From Isoetes taiwanensis (Eukaryota > Streptophyta > Lycopodiopsida > Isoetales > Isoetaceae): DNA of 64,000 bases. Of this stretch, positions 1-10,925 are shown piece after piece. Location: contig JAJEKV010000127.1 of NCBI GenBank assembly GCA_021234155.1, positions 306,001-370,000 of the forward strand, in the 5' to 3' direction. The notes beneath the pieces were generated by a model, which had not been told where the DNA came from, searched no databases, and was given only the letters and a program-made list of their open reading frames with translations. The position numbers and the translations under genes are program-made. Within the stretch, counting starts at the first letter, position 1; each line of letters begins with the position of its first letter.

Positions 1-1020
1 TTCAGCGTCTGTGGTTTTGTTGCTTTTCGCGCAGCGAAATTTTCGACGGCCGGAATTGTTTTCCGCCGTATTTTTTGCGTTTTATACGGCAAATTTGTGC
101 CGTATCATTCAATTCATACGTATTCCGTATAAAACGTACAGCGTATTGAACCTATCCCTGCTACCAGTTAATGGTGTTGCAAGAAGATGGGTTTGTTCAA
201 CTTCATTTTTGCTAGACTTTCATGCATTGTTGCTGCTGCGATCCTCCTTCAAATTTTGCACTACGCCGATTATATAACAGTCCCAATATGTAGAGCCATT
301 TGGATTTGCGGTAATTTGTTGCTTTATTTGCTCCATTACTTATTTTATGGACATTCATGAGGATTCTTGCACTTGAAACTTCTACACTATTGTGACTTAA
401 TGCTTATAAGTATGCTGTTGTGCTCATATTGGAACGTTACTTTGTATGGGCATATATAAACTCGAGATTCCTTTGATGATTCATTTTCTTATTTAAACTT
501 CCCGCTTTAGCAGTTGGGTTTTATTTACCAGCCCTTTGCATGGCTGCATTCTTTTGTTATTTATATTTACTCATGCTCTGCTGTTTTGCTGCAGGGTGGT
601 GGTTAATATTATCTCATTGGCAGAGCAGTTGGTCCAAGGGTTGATGTGAGCATCAGCTTGTGTTTTTTCCTTGAAATGCTGTAGCTGGATCATTGTAAGT
701 CATCTGTATATTGGTTGGCATTATTCTTGTTAAAATGCTAGTCTTTGCATATGAAGCGCTTGTTGTTGGAGGTTCTAATCACGTCCATGCAACTAAGAAT
801 CTATATGATGCAAACCATGTAACCATGCTTTGACCCACTCGATGTGACAAAGATATGGCTTGAGGAGTTGTTTGCCCTGTAACCTGTTTGTAATACGGTG
901 CTCAACATGTCCAGGAACTGCCCCTTGTTTGCAATTTCACTCTCTTATGCCTGGCATAACAGACATGCCGAATTCTACAACCATTACCGTGAAAGGTTCT
1001 GCTGAAGAAGGCTCTTTCCA
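1..1020. other. No supported gene; probable intron or upstream DNA
   Basis: AT-rich sequence with no coding region I can defend. A pyrimidine-rich tract ending in TGCTGCAG near 596 could be a splice acceptor for a small exon, but no recognisable peptide follows. The first 150 bases contain several GTATAAAACG/CCGTAT words, similar to words near 37,720 in the leader of a Gypsy element, so an old LTR-element scrap is possible. Confidence 0.4.
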
Positions 1021-1035
1021 ATTCTCTTCTTTAAT

Positions 1036-1240
1036 GTGCCTCCATCCCACATTCCTCCGCTTGCATTGAATTTGCAGTTGGAGCCTTCTATTGACACAAA
1101 GGAGAAATCTGGCACCACTTTCCAAGGGCAACTTAATGTTGTGCCTGAAGTTTTAGAAAGTCAAGAGAAAATTGAGAAACCACAGATAAGTAATGTGGAG
1201 TTTTCGTTGCCTATTATTGGCAGTGACGTGAATGCTGTGA
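1036..1240 (+). CDS. Candidate exon of unknown function upstream of the ARID exon
   Basis: An open stretch encodes a hydrophilic peptide rich in E, P, S and T, and ends at GCTGTGAG followed by GTGGGTAATG, an acceptable splice donor. The next exon, 220 bases downstream on the same strand, is an ARID segment, so both may belong to one gene. The peptide does not resemble the N-terminal half of an ARID domain, which I would expect here. Either intervening exons are missing, or this exon belongs to a rearranged gene. I do not recognise a domain. Confidence 0.35.
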
Positions 1241-1462
1241 GGTGGGTAATGATGATGGAGTGAAAATTAAATTATTTTAGACTATTAGATGATTTTCAAG
1301 GGGATCATAATCATATGATGTTGCGATACATGGGTATTTAGTAAGATTTAGTTATTGCAATGCTCATCCCATAGCAATAGATTGTTGGCATGAATTGAAC
1401 ACTCCCTAGTTTTTGCTAAGTATGTATTTGCAATACAAAGATATAATTTCTTGTTCTTCAGG

Positions 1463-1624
1463 TTATCAAAGAGAGAATGTGGAAAGATGTGAAGGAAGCA
1501 TTGAAATTTCCCCCAACTGCTACAAATGCATCCTTTGTGCTGCGCAAGTATTATACGAATTTGCTCCACCATTATGAGCAAGTTTATTTTTTCAGGGTTC
1601 AGGGGTTACTTGTTCCACCACCGG
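1463..1624 (+). CDS. ARID/BRIGHT domain exon (C-terminal half), ARID-HMG protein type
   Basis: The exon begins after the acceptor TTGTTCTTCAG and encodes VIKERMWKDV, then TATNASFVLRKYY and HHYEQVYFF. These are the conserved last helices of the ARID (AT-rich interaction) DNA-binding domain, in the form found in plant proteins that combine ARID with an HMG box. Such proteins bind AT-rich DNA in the nucleus and act in transcription. Only the C-terminal half of the domain is present. The N-terminal helices, normally coded just upstream, are not visible within this window, and no HMG box was found downstream. It ends near GTATGTGG, a usable donor. Large introns could hide the missing parts, but with dense repeats starting 600 bases downstream a truncated gene is equally likely. 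Confidence 0.7.
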
Positions 1625-1687
1625 GTATGTGGTACCTTAAAAGTGATTTGTGCTCTAGTTCACATTTATGATATTCTTTTAAGCAGG

Positions 1688-1797
1688 TCCTTTACCGGCA
1701 CCATCTCCAGTATCTCAGCCAGTTGATAATGGTGTTACAGCTCCATCGGTAGTGGAAGATCTATCAAGCAAAAAGAGGACAAGAGGCAGCGCTGAAG
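1688..1797 (+). CDS. Linker exon downstream of the ARID exon
   Basis: A short exon follows the acceptor TTTTAAGCAG and ends at GCTGAAG before GTAATCTG. It encodes a Pro/Ser/Val-rich peptide ending in SSKKRTRGSAEG, a basic patch of the kind that links ARID and HMG modules. The splice borders and the position 60 bases after the ARID exon support one transcript. No further exon is recognisable before the repeats at 2.3 kb, so the 3' part of the gene is missing or lies beyond the window. Confidence 0.5.
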
Positions 1798-2075
1798 GTA
1801 ATCTGTATTTGGAATTTATTTGAACTGAGGGTCTCTATTTTGTTAGGTTTTATGCAGCAGCTCCTTCTCGTCTGTTAAATTGAGTTTGTCGACTGTCAGT
1901 TGATTTTGCGGCAGCTGGCAGCTGTTGGGCAAAATGTTTCGGGAGCAATTGATGGCAAGTTTCAGCATGCTTACCTTGTATACATATGCAAGTAGTTTTT
2001 TATTTAATAAATTATCGTAGGTCATTTTTTTTGAATAAAATGTGCAGAGGATAAGTCAGATATGAAGAAAGTGAT

Positions 2076-2200
2076 TTAGTGCATGATTAAAGTATCCACT
2101 TTGGGTATAATGCACAATATATGGTTAAAATGGGGTTCAAATCCTCATAGCTTTGATTTATTTGTTTTTATTATTTTTTGATCTTGCAAGCTTATGGAAT
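2076..2200 (+). repeat. Possible tRNA-derived SINE head
   Basis: GGGGTTCAAATCC at about 2,133-2,145 matches the RNA polymerase III B box. A weak A-box-like TTTAGTGCATGATTAAAG lies about 50 bases upstream, and a T-rich tract follows. The spacing fits a tRNA-derived SINE, but the A box is poor and no target duplication was found. Confidence 0.3.
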
Positions 2201-2301
2201 TTGGGACTATCTTTTAGAAACCACTAGTCATATACACCTAGGCTTTGGAAAACAAGATGATAGTCTTCAGATAACACACCAATTATGAAGGGTTTGAACA
2301 A

Positions 2302-3135
2302 AGAAACCACTACAAGTTAAGAAAATAAAATTATATGGAGTAGATAACGCCCTGGGCCGAGGGTGTTACTGAAAAAAAAATTTGAGGGCCATCAAAATGG
2401 CGAGGGGGTGCGCGTAGCGCACGCCCGAGCCATTTTGATGGCCCGGAAATTTTTTTTGAAGTAACACCCGAGGGCCAGGGCGTTATCGCCCTTAACACAC
2501 TGCCCCGAGAGTTTTGGGCCATCCGATCATTATCAAAATCGATCTGGATCCATCCATTTCATAACATCCTAGGGTGTTATGGAGTAGGAGTGTGTTATAG
2601 CTCCAGTAACACACTGATCAAGATTGATCTCAGCCGTTGGATCACTATAAACTTGAGGGGCAGTGTGTTAAGGTGTTATAAGGTATCTTAATCTGCTTTC
2701 GAAAACAAAACACTAGTGATTTATGACCTTTAACCACTCCATAAAAAACTTACTAAACCATCGTCCCATACTAAAAGCATTACAGGTTTGATGCATAAAC
2801 ATGCAAGGCTTTAGACCATTAAACAATCATGACCTATGGCATGTAAACACAAGGAGAACCATATAAATTTACCACATCAATAAGTCAAGAAACCACTACA
2901 AGTTAAGAAAATAAAATTATATGGTGTTATAAGGTATATTAATCTGCTTTCGAAAACAAAACACTAGTGATTTATGACCTTTAACCACTCCATAAAAAAC
3001 TTAGTAAACTATCGTCCCATACTAAAAGCATTACGGGTTTGATGCATAAACATGCAAGGCTTTAGACCATTAAACAATCATGACCTATGGCATGTAAACA
3101 CAAGGAGAACCATATAAATTTACCACATCAATAAG
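2302..3135. repeat. Tandem duplication (two copies), first copy interrupted by a MITE cluster
   Basis: The block starting GAAACCACTACAAGTTAAG at 2,303 recurs at 2,890 with nearly identical following sequence through ACCATATAAATTTACCACATC. The two copies differ by a few substitutions. The first copy contains an extra 335 bases (2,339-2,673) that the second lacks, so the second copy preserves the empty site TTATATGG/TGTTATAAGG. The duplication therefore probably predates the insertion. Confidence 0.8.
2339..2673. mobile_element. Nested foldback/MITE insertion
   Basis: Two non-autonomous inverted-repeat structures lie side by side. The first (about 2,344-2,490) is a foldback whose ~70-base arms start GATAACGCCCTGG and end GGGCGTTATC, with a GTGCGCGTAGCGCAC centre. 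Mismatches between the arms fall in a few clusters. The second (about 2,493-2,671) has inverted termini TTAACACACTGCCCC and GGGGCAGTGTGTTAA enclosing an AT-rich body with a GATCTCAGCCGTTGGATC stretch of a kind common in plant MITEs. Neither contains a gene. The flanking GG on both sides may be a 2-bp duplication. Confidence 0.75.
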
Positions 3136-3398
3136 TCATGCTATTTTAGCATTATAAAAACCACGTATATATAACAATATATTAAACCACGTCTTATTAC
3201 CACCATACCACACCACATTCACAAACCATGCATATAAAGCATTATATTTAATTATTGCTTTTAAACATGTTAGAAAACCACCTTGGTGAACACCATATAA
3301 AATTCATATAAGGTTTTTAATGATATCAACCCACAAAGATGTATTGGTTTTATTAAGCGGTTATATATATATAACTAGGGTAAAAACCCATATTGGTT

Positions 3399-4516
3399 TT
3401 AATGTTGGGTGCCTTGTGTTTGCGTGATTTGTACCTGCTGGCTAGGTCGTCTCCTCCGTCCTTTGGGTCCTATCCATTCGAGTCTCGCACTCCTTGGATG
3501 ACGTAGTAAAGTCGTCCTTCCTTTGGTTTCTAGGTGTTTCTGGGTCCCGAATTCTTGTTCGAGCAGAATATTCTCCTCCTTGATCTTGCCCCTAATGCTG
3601 ATACAGGTCTTCAAGTTGGAGATGTTCCTTCCTTGATATGCGTCTCCTTCCCCTCATGGTCTCCTACTTTTTGGAACCGATGAAAGTTCTCCTGCTGGTG
3701 CAAGGGAGCTGGAAGCTCATCCTGGTCAGCCTTAGGTGCTTTGTGGTTGCCTAGCTTGGTTGCTCCTTTTGTTGACGTTGCATTACATTCGCTTGAGCTG
3801 CTGGGCTGCAAGGTCGTGGTTGTCTTCCCTCCGGTTTCTATATGCTCCTGTGTCGCCATGACTTCTCTCCTCGATGAAAGATTATGCCCTCTGACCTTAG
3901 CTCGTGATGCCAACGTGGCATCGATGTCTAACGCCTTCTTCTGCACTTTTTGTATTTTCTTTGCCTTGCATTCTTCCATTTGAAACTCATGTGCGTCGAG
4001 TTGGTGAAGACGTCGAGATCCTCTTTCTGATGTGACCTCGTGGACGTGGTAGCCGGGAGTTTGACATCTAGAAAATTCTTGATGCCGTTGGTTACCAAAT
4101 ATTCTTCCCATTTGATGAAGTTTGATGATAGGCCGGTGGTGTCTGTTCTACTCGTTTGTCGGGTTGAGGTGTTTGTCGTTGTGCTTCCCTCTCTTGGGTC
4201 TGCCTTTTCGGTCTCCTCTCCTTATCTATCTCAGTACATTTTGGGACCTTGATGTCTTCAAGAAGTTGCGCCTCTAGCTCTTACGTGGCTCGCCCCCAGA
4301 CTTGAAAGCTCGAAAAGCAACGCCAGATATATTGTAGAGTCTAAGGGTCCACTTGAAGGGCTCTCCTACAACATTTTGGGCTCTATAAGCAAGCAAGATG
4401 GCTCGGCAGCATTCTTTGGAGACATATCTATAATCTCCAAGTCTATGGACATTAGGACGTGTGGTATGGCATGAAATGAGGGTTGTTTTGCAAAACCTCC
4501 ATGATGTTTGAGGCAT
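3399..4516 (-). pseudogene. Degenerate coding remnant of a minus-strand LTR element
   Basis: Overlapping minus-strand frames (4,274-4,516; 3,611-4,111; 3,399-3,614) encode lysine-, arginine- and threonine-rich peptides with frame changes between them. I recognise no gag or pol motif. They lie about 1.5-2.6 kb downstream, in the element's sense, of a minus-strand primer-binding site at 6,024-6,035. They therefore probably represent a decayed leader or gag-region frame of that element. No stretch resembles the histone or other leader proteins of the intact element at 14.6-27.7 kb. Confidence 0.4.
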
Positions 4517-5051
4517 ACTCTAAGGTCCTAGCAAAGTTGGTTTGGGGGAGTCCAATCTCTACACATTGAGTGACTTGGGCAGCTCTAGACTCTATAGCTC
4601 CTTTCTAGGTATCCTGGCAATAGGGAGTGTCAATGTGGCGGCTGTATAGGTCAAACTCTATTAGAAGGACACAAAATTAGGTCATGGTTTATGCCTTTGG
4701 CATGAGCAGAGGTGATGTACCAACAGTTGGACTTGGGTTGCTATGCTGAGGTCTAGATGACTATAACAAAGGGGTGTTCTTGGGCACTTCTATCTAGGAG
4801 TAAGGCATCAGCTTTGAGCCGAGAGCAATACTTGTGAGGTACTAATGGGGTATGCTTCTATTTACAAACAAACCACAGTTTGGAAAAACAATTCAAGGGT
4901 TTGAGCAATTTTGGTCATTTTGAGCTGGGGTTTGACATTTCTAGCCTAATTTGAGGTCATAATGGATTCTAGGCTGTCTAACGGTCCTATTGCAACAAAT
5001 TTCAGGCGATTTGGAGCTCTGTAGCTCAAGTTATGGGGTTTGAAAAATTGG

Positions 5052-5122
5052 ACCCCTCTAAGAGTGCGCGAGGAGGTGTTAGGTTGGGACCTAAGTGGCC
5101 TCTGGCGCACTCTTGGAGGTGT
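5052..5122. repeat. Hairpin repeat A
   Basis: First of four ~72-base imperfect palindromes: ACCCCTCTAAGAGTGCGCG at one end pairs with CTGGCGCACTCTTGGAGGT at the other, with an internal TAGGT/ACCTA pair. Copies B, C and D lie at 5,264, 5,495 and 5,708, in the untranslated leader of the minus-strand LTR element. Confidence 0.85.
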
Positions 5123-5263
5123 TGGTCTATCTATGCCTAATGGATGCCAAGAACAAGTTCAAAGACGTGAATTCCTACTTATTTTCCTCTTAACTGCAAG
5201 CTTCTTTGCTTATTTACTTCATTTGGAGCAGGTAAGTGGCTGATCAAGGGCCCAGTTGGCTGG

Positions 5264-5335
5264 ACCCCTCTAAGAGTGCGCGAGGAGGGTGTTAGGTCCA
5301 GACCTAACTATGCCCTGGCGCACCCTTAGAGGTGT
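5264..5335. repeat. Hairpin repeat B
   Basis: The best-formed copy: outer arms ACCCCTCTAAGAGTGCGC and GGCGCACCCTTAGAGGTGT, and an inner GTTAGGTC/GACCTAAC stem. It starts 212 bases after copy A. The sequence between copies is unrelated AT-rich DNA. Confidence 0.85.
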
Positions 5336-5494
5336 TGGCCAAAATTTCACATTTAGTCCTTAACTACTACTATACTTAATCCAATTTAAACAAATTAACA
5401 TGCATTTCCTACTAATTTAATCATTCTAAACAAGATTCTTATTACTTTTACAATTTGAGTAAGTTTTAATCAAATTCCGAGGTCACTTTTAGGG

Positions 5495-5566
5495 ACCCCT
5501 CCAAGAGTGCGCGAGGAGGGTGTTAGGTCATGACCTAACTATGCCCTGGCGCACCCTTAGAGGTGT
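5495..5566. repeat. Hairpin repeat C
   Basis: Same palindrome as copy B with a few substitutions (CTCCAAGAG for CTCTAAGAG). The inner GTTAGGTCATGACCTAAC is a perfect 18-base palindrome. It starts 231 bases after copy B. Confidence 0.85.
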
Positions 5567-5707
5567 TGCTCCAAAATGACTTTTACTTAATGTTTTTCTG
5601 TGTTTTAACATATAATTTTAGCTAATTCGAGCTTTTTAAATGGGATTTCATCTTTTATTTTACCATTTGGGGCTCCTAAGGCCAAGTTCTAGGGCTCATA
5701 TGGGGTG

Positions 5708-5779
5708 ACCCCTCTAAGAGTGCGCGAGAGACCAATTAGGTATGGACCTAACATGCTCCTGGCGCACCCTTGGAGGTGT
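5708..5779. repeat. Hairpin repeat D
   Basis: The most diverged copy and the one nearest the primer-binding site, with ACCCCTCTAAGAGTGCGCGA and GGCGCACCCTTGGAGGTGT as outer arms. It starts 213 bases after copy C and about 245 bases from the primer-binding site. Confidence 0.8.
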
Positions 5780-6023
5780 CGGCTAAAAAGTGACTAAAAT
5801 TTATTAGGCTGTCCTAGGAAACTTTTCTCCTGTCTATTTCATCTTAATTATGTTCTCTAATTATCCTAATTCTAGATACTTACTAACTCTACCCTGGGAA
5901 AGAAAAAAATTTCCCACTACTCGAGGTTCGTGCTTGGGCTTTTATCTCCAAGACTGAATGTCTAGATTAGTTAGTTCCTATAGGATTACGGTCAGTGCTC
6001 GATCCTGGTCTGCCAAGATCAGA

Positions 6024-6035
6024 GCTCTGATACCA
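6024..6035 (-). other. Primer-binding site of the minus-strand LTR element
   Basis: Read on the minus strand, TGGTATCAGAGC directly follows the LTR end CTGTCACA with one base between. This is the usual plant LTR-retrotransposon primer site complementary to initiator tRNA-Met. Confidence 0.85.
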
Positions 6036-6036
6036 T

Positions 6037-7620
6037 TGTGACAGCCCCAACTCATATACGATGGCCCGATCGTATACAAACTGGAGATCGTCCCTCAAAC
6101 CAGCATCTGCTCGCTGACATGAGGCCGTCCACCTAACATTGGGCCCTTGATGGTGGCCAAGAACCCGACGGGGAAGAATGGACGTGTCATTCATCCTGTC
6201 TCCCTCGGGATCGTCCTAGCTGCGGAAGCGTAAGCAAACATGAGCACTTGACAACAACAATAACATACCCACCTCGAAGGGTGGTCCACCATATCACAGA
6301 GCTGCAACAACACATCAGTAACATCAACATAACATGGGGAGATCCTACCCAGGCTCGGACTCATGGGGAAAGACCCGGCGGCTTGGGTCTCCGATGATAA
6401 CAATGAGACAGAATTCATGGCAAATGGATTTTGGCTGGCATAGGAACATGGCCGTTGGGTAGTCCACTCCATCCGCCCCTCCCCGTGCATACTTTGCGGA
6501 TAGGCTGAAAAGTATTGGAGCCCTGACCGTAGTAGCTGCCGGGTTCATAGCCGAGGGGGCTATTACTGTGTTGCATCTCCCCAGCTCCCGATGAGGCAGG
6601 AGGAGATCACTCCCCTCCAGAAGGTTCATGCCAATCACAGGCGAGCTAGAGAGCCACTGCTCGTATACGACTTGAACCCCTAGAAGATGACGCATCATCC
6701 AAGAGGTGTCGAGCCCATACCCCGCCCTCCGCGCGATTGCCGGGGTATTAGGCCTAGCCCACAATGTTCCCGTACGCCGCTCACGCACTGCGGAGGGATC
6801 AATCTGGATCGAGACAAGCCCTTCCTTGTCGGCCCGGTCTAGCTCCGCCACCCACCCCAGGCGGGGGCTCTTATGCACGCAGCCGCGTGGTGGGAATTAA
6901 TGGGCTAAAACTAGGATCATACAACTACTTGGGCTCACGGGTCTCTACCCCCTTCCCAATACTGAGGAAGAGTGGCGCATAGAATGTCAAAACATCATCA
7001 CAACAGAACTGAAAACAATAGAATACATCTATTCTAATCTACCTAATCATACATGATTAGGTTCCTTTGTTAGTGTCTACCATTCTTAGGGTCAGTAGGG
7101 GTTAGCCTATAGCTAAGAATGGATGCTAAACCTACTTGAAAGAGGCCTGATAACTTTCGGATCTACCTATTGAATCAACCGCCACCCGCATCTTGGCTGG
7201 TTCCCCTCCCGAAAGCGTCCATGCTGCTGATCTCTCGGTCCGCTGATCTTGGATCGAAGCCGCAACCTAGGAAATCCGACTTTCGCTTTCGATTCGGTCA
7301 GCGGAAATGCGCCCCTCTGCTTTGCCAAATGGTGACTCGTGGGCTCGAGAACTGAAAGGGTTTCCCTTTTAGGGTTTATGCCCCTTTATCTCCACGCTTT
7401 TAGGGCTGGTCCCTTTTTGGTCAATGGGTCATTGCCACGTGGCAAAAAGGGATTATATTCACATGTTGCTTTAACATGTGCAATATAATGGTTCACAAGG
7501 TCGTACCCTAGGGTACTACCCTTTACGGTCGCCGTGTACATGTCGTCTGAGTCGACATGTACTAGTGACGTGTCAGTATAATATACGTAGTTATACCGTA
7601 TATTATGCTGGAACGTCACA
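6037..7620 (-). mobile_element. LTR of a Gypsy-type element (minus strand, 5' LTR)
   Basis: On the minus strand this 1,584-base block starts TGTGACGTTCC and ends GGGCTGTCACA, the same termini style as the LTRs at 14,621, 26,082 and 35,697. It is directly followed by the primer-binding site. Near the 3' end it shares words with those LTRs (ACGCTTCCGC, GAATGACAC), so it belongs to a related but distinct family. The matching second LTR was not found, so the element is truncated on its 3' side. It contains no gene; short open frames inside are chance. Confidence 0.8.
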
Positions 7621-8068
7621 AACACAGCATTAAAAAGCTGAAACAAGAAATCACCTCAACGTAGAGAAAGATTTTATCGATACAGTATATAGCTTGCGGA
7701 TTGAGCGAAAGAAGCAATTGGACAAGCGAACGCATAAGAAATAAAGGCACGATGGAAGGAGGGAGTTATTTCGCGACCTTCTCCATCTCCGTTCCATTTT
7801 TTGGCCCATTTTCTAATTTCCTCGGCCATTGATTCGTAAAACACAGCATCTAAAGGTGCAGGACATGCCATCTCATACTTTGCTGATTTGGAACTGCTAC
7901 GTGGATAGCCTAGAATTGCAAGGAGAGTTGCACGCTTCGTTAGGCTGGCGTGCTAAAAATTATTACTATTTATAAAGTATTAAATCTAAAACTTGCTCAA
8001 CCTTAAATATTAATAATAAATATACTTTAACAAGTACTCACATCTAGAAAAGTTACAGTAGAGCAGAT
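7621..8068 (-). other. No firm gene; short minus-strand open frame 7,674-7,871
   Basis: A 65-codon minus-strand frame (with MAEEIRKWAKKWNGDGEG) lies between the LTR and the unknown gene fragment at 8,069. It has no known motif. It may be a residual exon of the interrupted neighbour, but nothing else supports it. Confidence 0.25.
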
Positions 8069-8737
8069 TCAGTCTATGAAAGGCGTTGTACATAAGGCCT
8101 TTATTCTGTTCATATCTTCGCCGTATTCATCCAATATAGTCTTGATGATAATGTCACCATATATGTCCCAAGAGTCATCATGCTCCTTCATGTAAGTGGC
8201 AAAATTTGGTGCATATTTCAACCCTACCAACCAATCAAATAAGAAGGACAGATGGTTGTCGCGTTCTATCAAAGGTGTCCATAGTGGCACACAAACATAA
8301 CTTTCTTTGTTGAAAAGAGCTTTGTGCTTAGACTCAAACACACCACAGAGTCGACCATTGTATTTAGGATATTTAATGAGAAGACTATCCATAGGTACTA
8401 CTTGAGGGTTTACACCAACTGAATTTGTGTAAGGAAGTCCCCAACATCTCTCTTTTCCATAAATATGTTTAAATTTTGGGATGCCATCTTCATAGAGCTT
8501 GTCCAAAATTGATATTATGATATCTAAGGGAATAGTTGACTATATGGCCAAATCCCAATGAAAGGAGGCATATTGAAGCATTGCTTTCATTGTTGGTCTG
8601 CAGTAGAAAACTCCATGTTCTGTAATTATGGGCTTGTAAGAGGAAATATTGATTCCTGGAGTTCTATAAAAGTAACCCAGAACACCTTGGATCTCAAATA
8701 TTCGGAGTCCTATAAGGAAGCAAAATATAATTAACAT
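8069..8737 (-). pseudogene. Unknown protein-coding fragment with an in-frame stop
   Basis: A minus-strand frame runs from about 8,737 to 8,069 and reads as a real globular protein (for example YGKERCWGLPYTNSVGVNP and DNHLSFLFDWLVGLKY). It is interrupted by one TAG codon near 8,533, after HWDLAI. Both sides of the stop keep protein-like composition in the same frame, so a point mutation is the simplest explanation. I do not recognise the family. The fragment lies downstream, on the same strand, of the Ulp1-domain gene at 12.4-30.9 kb and could be a distant part of it, but no splice path was established. It ends at a TAG after TTPFID. Confidence 0.5.
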
Positions 8738-8746
8738 ACAATAGCA

Positions 8747-8944
8747 CTAGGATTGCAACCATTCATTGATTACATTATCAAGATTACATAAAGCCAAATG
8801 GCTTAGTTTTGTTTCCAATAAGAAAAAAGCCAATTGGCCTCGCTTCTCTTGCGAGGTGCTAGTAGTGCCTGTTTCGATGAGATGGCTCTTATAATTAATC
8901 ATGGCCTTAATGAGAACATGTCTCCTGAATTGTGCATGCTCCAC
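8747..8944 (-). CDS. Candidate upstream exon of the unknown fragment
   Basis: A 65-codon minus-strand frame begins ATG (MEHAQFRRHVLIKAMIN) and encodes a charged, helix-prone peptide. It lies just upstream, on the same strand, of the fragment at 8,069-8,737, separated by a short AT-rich gap. No family is recognised. Treat it as a possible exon of the same broken gene. Confidence 0.3.
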   Translation of the reverse strand: MEHAQFRRHVLIKAMINYKSHLIETGTTSTSQEKRGQLAFFLLETKLSHLALCNLDNVINEWLQS

Positions 8945-10181
8945 ATCAAACCAATCTGAAGAGAACTGTTCAAAGAATGAAAAAAAAACAAGGTGCTGCG
9001 CACGGAGGGTTGCCCTCCATGGCCGGAGAGTGAAGTGGCTTAAGTTGTAGTTGTAGACAATAGAGTGTTTGAATCAAAATTGCTATTTTAAGACATTGAC
9101 ATTTTGTGAAGATGATGGTACGCATTTGCATTACTAAGTTCTGCTTAGGTGTTGAGGTATTGTTGGAGTAGGATGTAGTTGGACATATGGACTTTGGGAT
9201 TTAAGCGCAAGGTATTGGTGTTTGGTGTTTGGTATGGAACTAGGATGGCAGAAGCATAAGGAGAAGTGTAATAAAGGAGAGAATGGATGTACATGTTCTG
9301 TGAAGTGTCTTAAGTCGTAGTTGAAAGTTATGTTTTGACATTTTATTGAAATTGGTACTTTTAGACAATAGAGTACTTGAAACCATGAGTTTATTAATAG
9401 GATGATATACATTGGAGTACTTGATAGTTGATAACATACGGAACAATTTATGAAGAATCGAAATAGAGGAACAAGAGAACAATTTATGAAGAATCGAAAT
9501 AGAGGAACAAGAGACTGGGGGTGGGTGTGTGCAAAAGATGTTAAGAATTATGAATTGTTTTGCATGTGAATTTTGTCCCCTTTGATGGATTGCCCTAATG
9601 TCAAGCCATGTACAGACTCAAAAAGTAGGCATTATGTAGTTTCTGCGGAATCACAACTGATAACAATATAATTGCATGCCAAACACCATAAAATAGACAG
9701 ATCTTCATTTAAGCAAGTCATCGTTGCAGAAAATGTTCTCAATTTCTACAATGCATATAGAAAAACGTACATGCTTGAAACATGCTCTTTTCTTTACTTA
9801 AACAAGACTTGGAACCAAGAAAAGGAACAGGACGCAGAAACTGCACATTAGGTGCAGAGTTTCCTAACAAAGAGTATAATATGTCAACATGATTCCACTA
9901 GGCCTATAATTTGGTTTTTACAAATGAATGTGCTTTAAAAATGTCTTTTCTTTGTTTGAGACCATAAGAGAATGTACGCTATTACTGTCCAGGTAATGGA
10001 GGCGTTTTACTTGACCAACAGAAAAAAATGAATAGCTGTTTAACTACTTTTATAATGCCACCCAAAAAATTTAAATTATAATACCTTGGCCTGGGCAATT
10101 TTTTTAGATGTAAATGTAGCTAGAGTCATAATGCTCATGGAGCCAATAATGGCACGCCACTAAGTAGACTTTCTTTCAAGG
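8945..10181. other. No gene seen; a 38-bp tandem duplication at 9,440-9,515
   Basis: AT-rich non-coding DNA. GAACAATTTATGAAGAATCG and the following 18 bases occur twice in direct tandem at about 9,440-9,515. No coding signal or RNA gene was recognised. Confidence 0.5.
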
Positions 10182-10361
10182 ATCCCATCGATCCGAGACA
10201 TCGGATCGCCATTCTAGAATGGGACGAGCATGCATGTTTTGCATGCATGCGGGCGGCGCATGCCCATTCTGGTTGGGAGTTCGCTATTTTAGGCGCGTTT
10301 CTGCTTCGACTTCTCATCGGCGCTTCCTCTTCTCTCTCAGCAGTACCTTATTCTCTTTGAA
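10182..10361 (+). repeat. 180-bp direct repeat, copy 1
   Basis: Starts TCCCATCGATCCGAGAC and ends TTCTCTTTGAA. It contains the palindromes CATTCTAGAATG and GCATGCATG and a run of alternating purine-pyrimidine. The second copy lies 358 bases downstream and differs at about one position. Confidence 0.85.
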
Positions 10362-10539
10362 TTGTTTCCAGGCAGGGGAGGGGCTTCTTCCTGCCTGGTT
10401 TGGCCAATTTGGCGTTTCTTTCATGCTGTCCTTTTTCGGCCTTTAGCTTTCATCCTGTGACCTTCGTCCTCGATCCTAGTTTGTTAAGGAAGTCCTTTGG
10501 TATTCGGGTTTGTTGGTTTCATGCGAGTCCCATTCTAGA

Positions 10540-10719
10540 ATCCCATCGATCCGAGACATCGGATCGCCATTCTAGAATGGGACGAGCATGCATGTTTTGT
10601 ATGCATGCGGGCGGCGCATGCCCATTCTGGTTGGGAGTTCGCTATTTTAGGCGCGTTTCTGCTTCGACTTCTCATCGGCGCTTCCTCTTCTCTCTCAGCA
10701 GTACCTTATTCTCTTTGAA
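10540..10719 (+). repeat. 180-bp direct repeat, copy 2
   Basis: Nearly identical to copy 1 (TTTTGTATGC in place of TTTTGCATGC). The segment just before it, GTTTGTTGGTTTCATGCGAG, recurs at about 11,176, so this locus has undergone more than one local duplication. A TRIM-like element with short LTRs is possible, but the copies lack TG...CA ends. Confidence 0.8.
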
Positions 10720-10925
10720 CCCACCCTCCCCCCCTTCTTTGTTATTGTATTTTTATCGCGTGGCACGCGCGTACAGAATCAGCCCCTCCACTCGGGAGGT
10801 TTGTTTTGTCTTGTTGTTTTGTTGGTGATGTGCGTGTACAAGGTTAGCGCGGCGGCCTCTGTTTCGACTTTTCCATTCGTGGGTTTTGGGAGCGAATTTT
10901 TTGCCTTCCGTTTGTCCAAGCCCCT

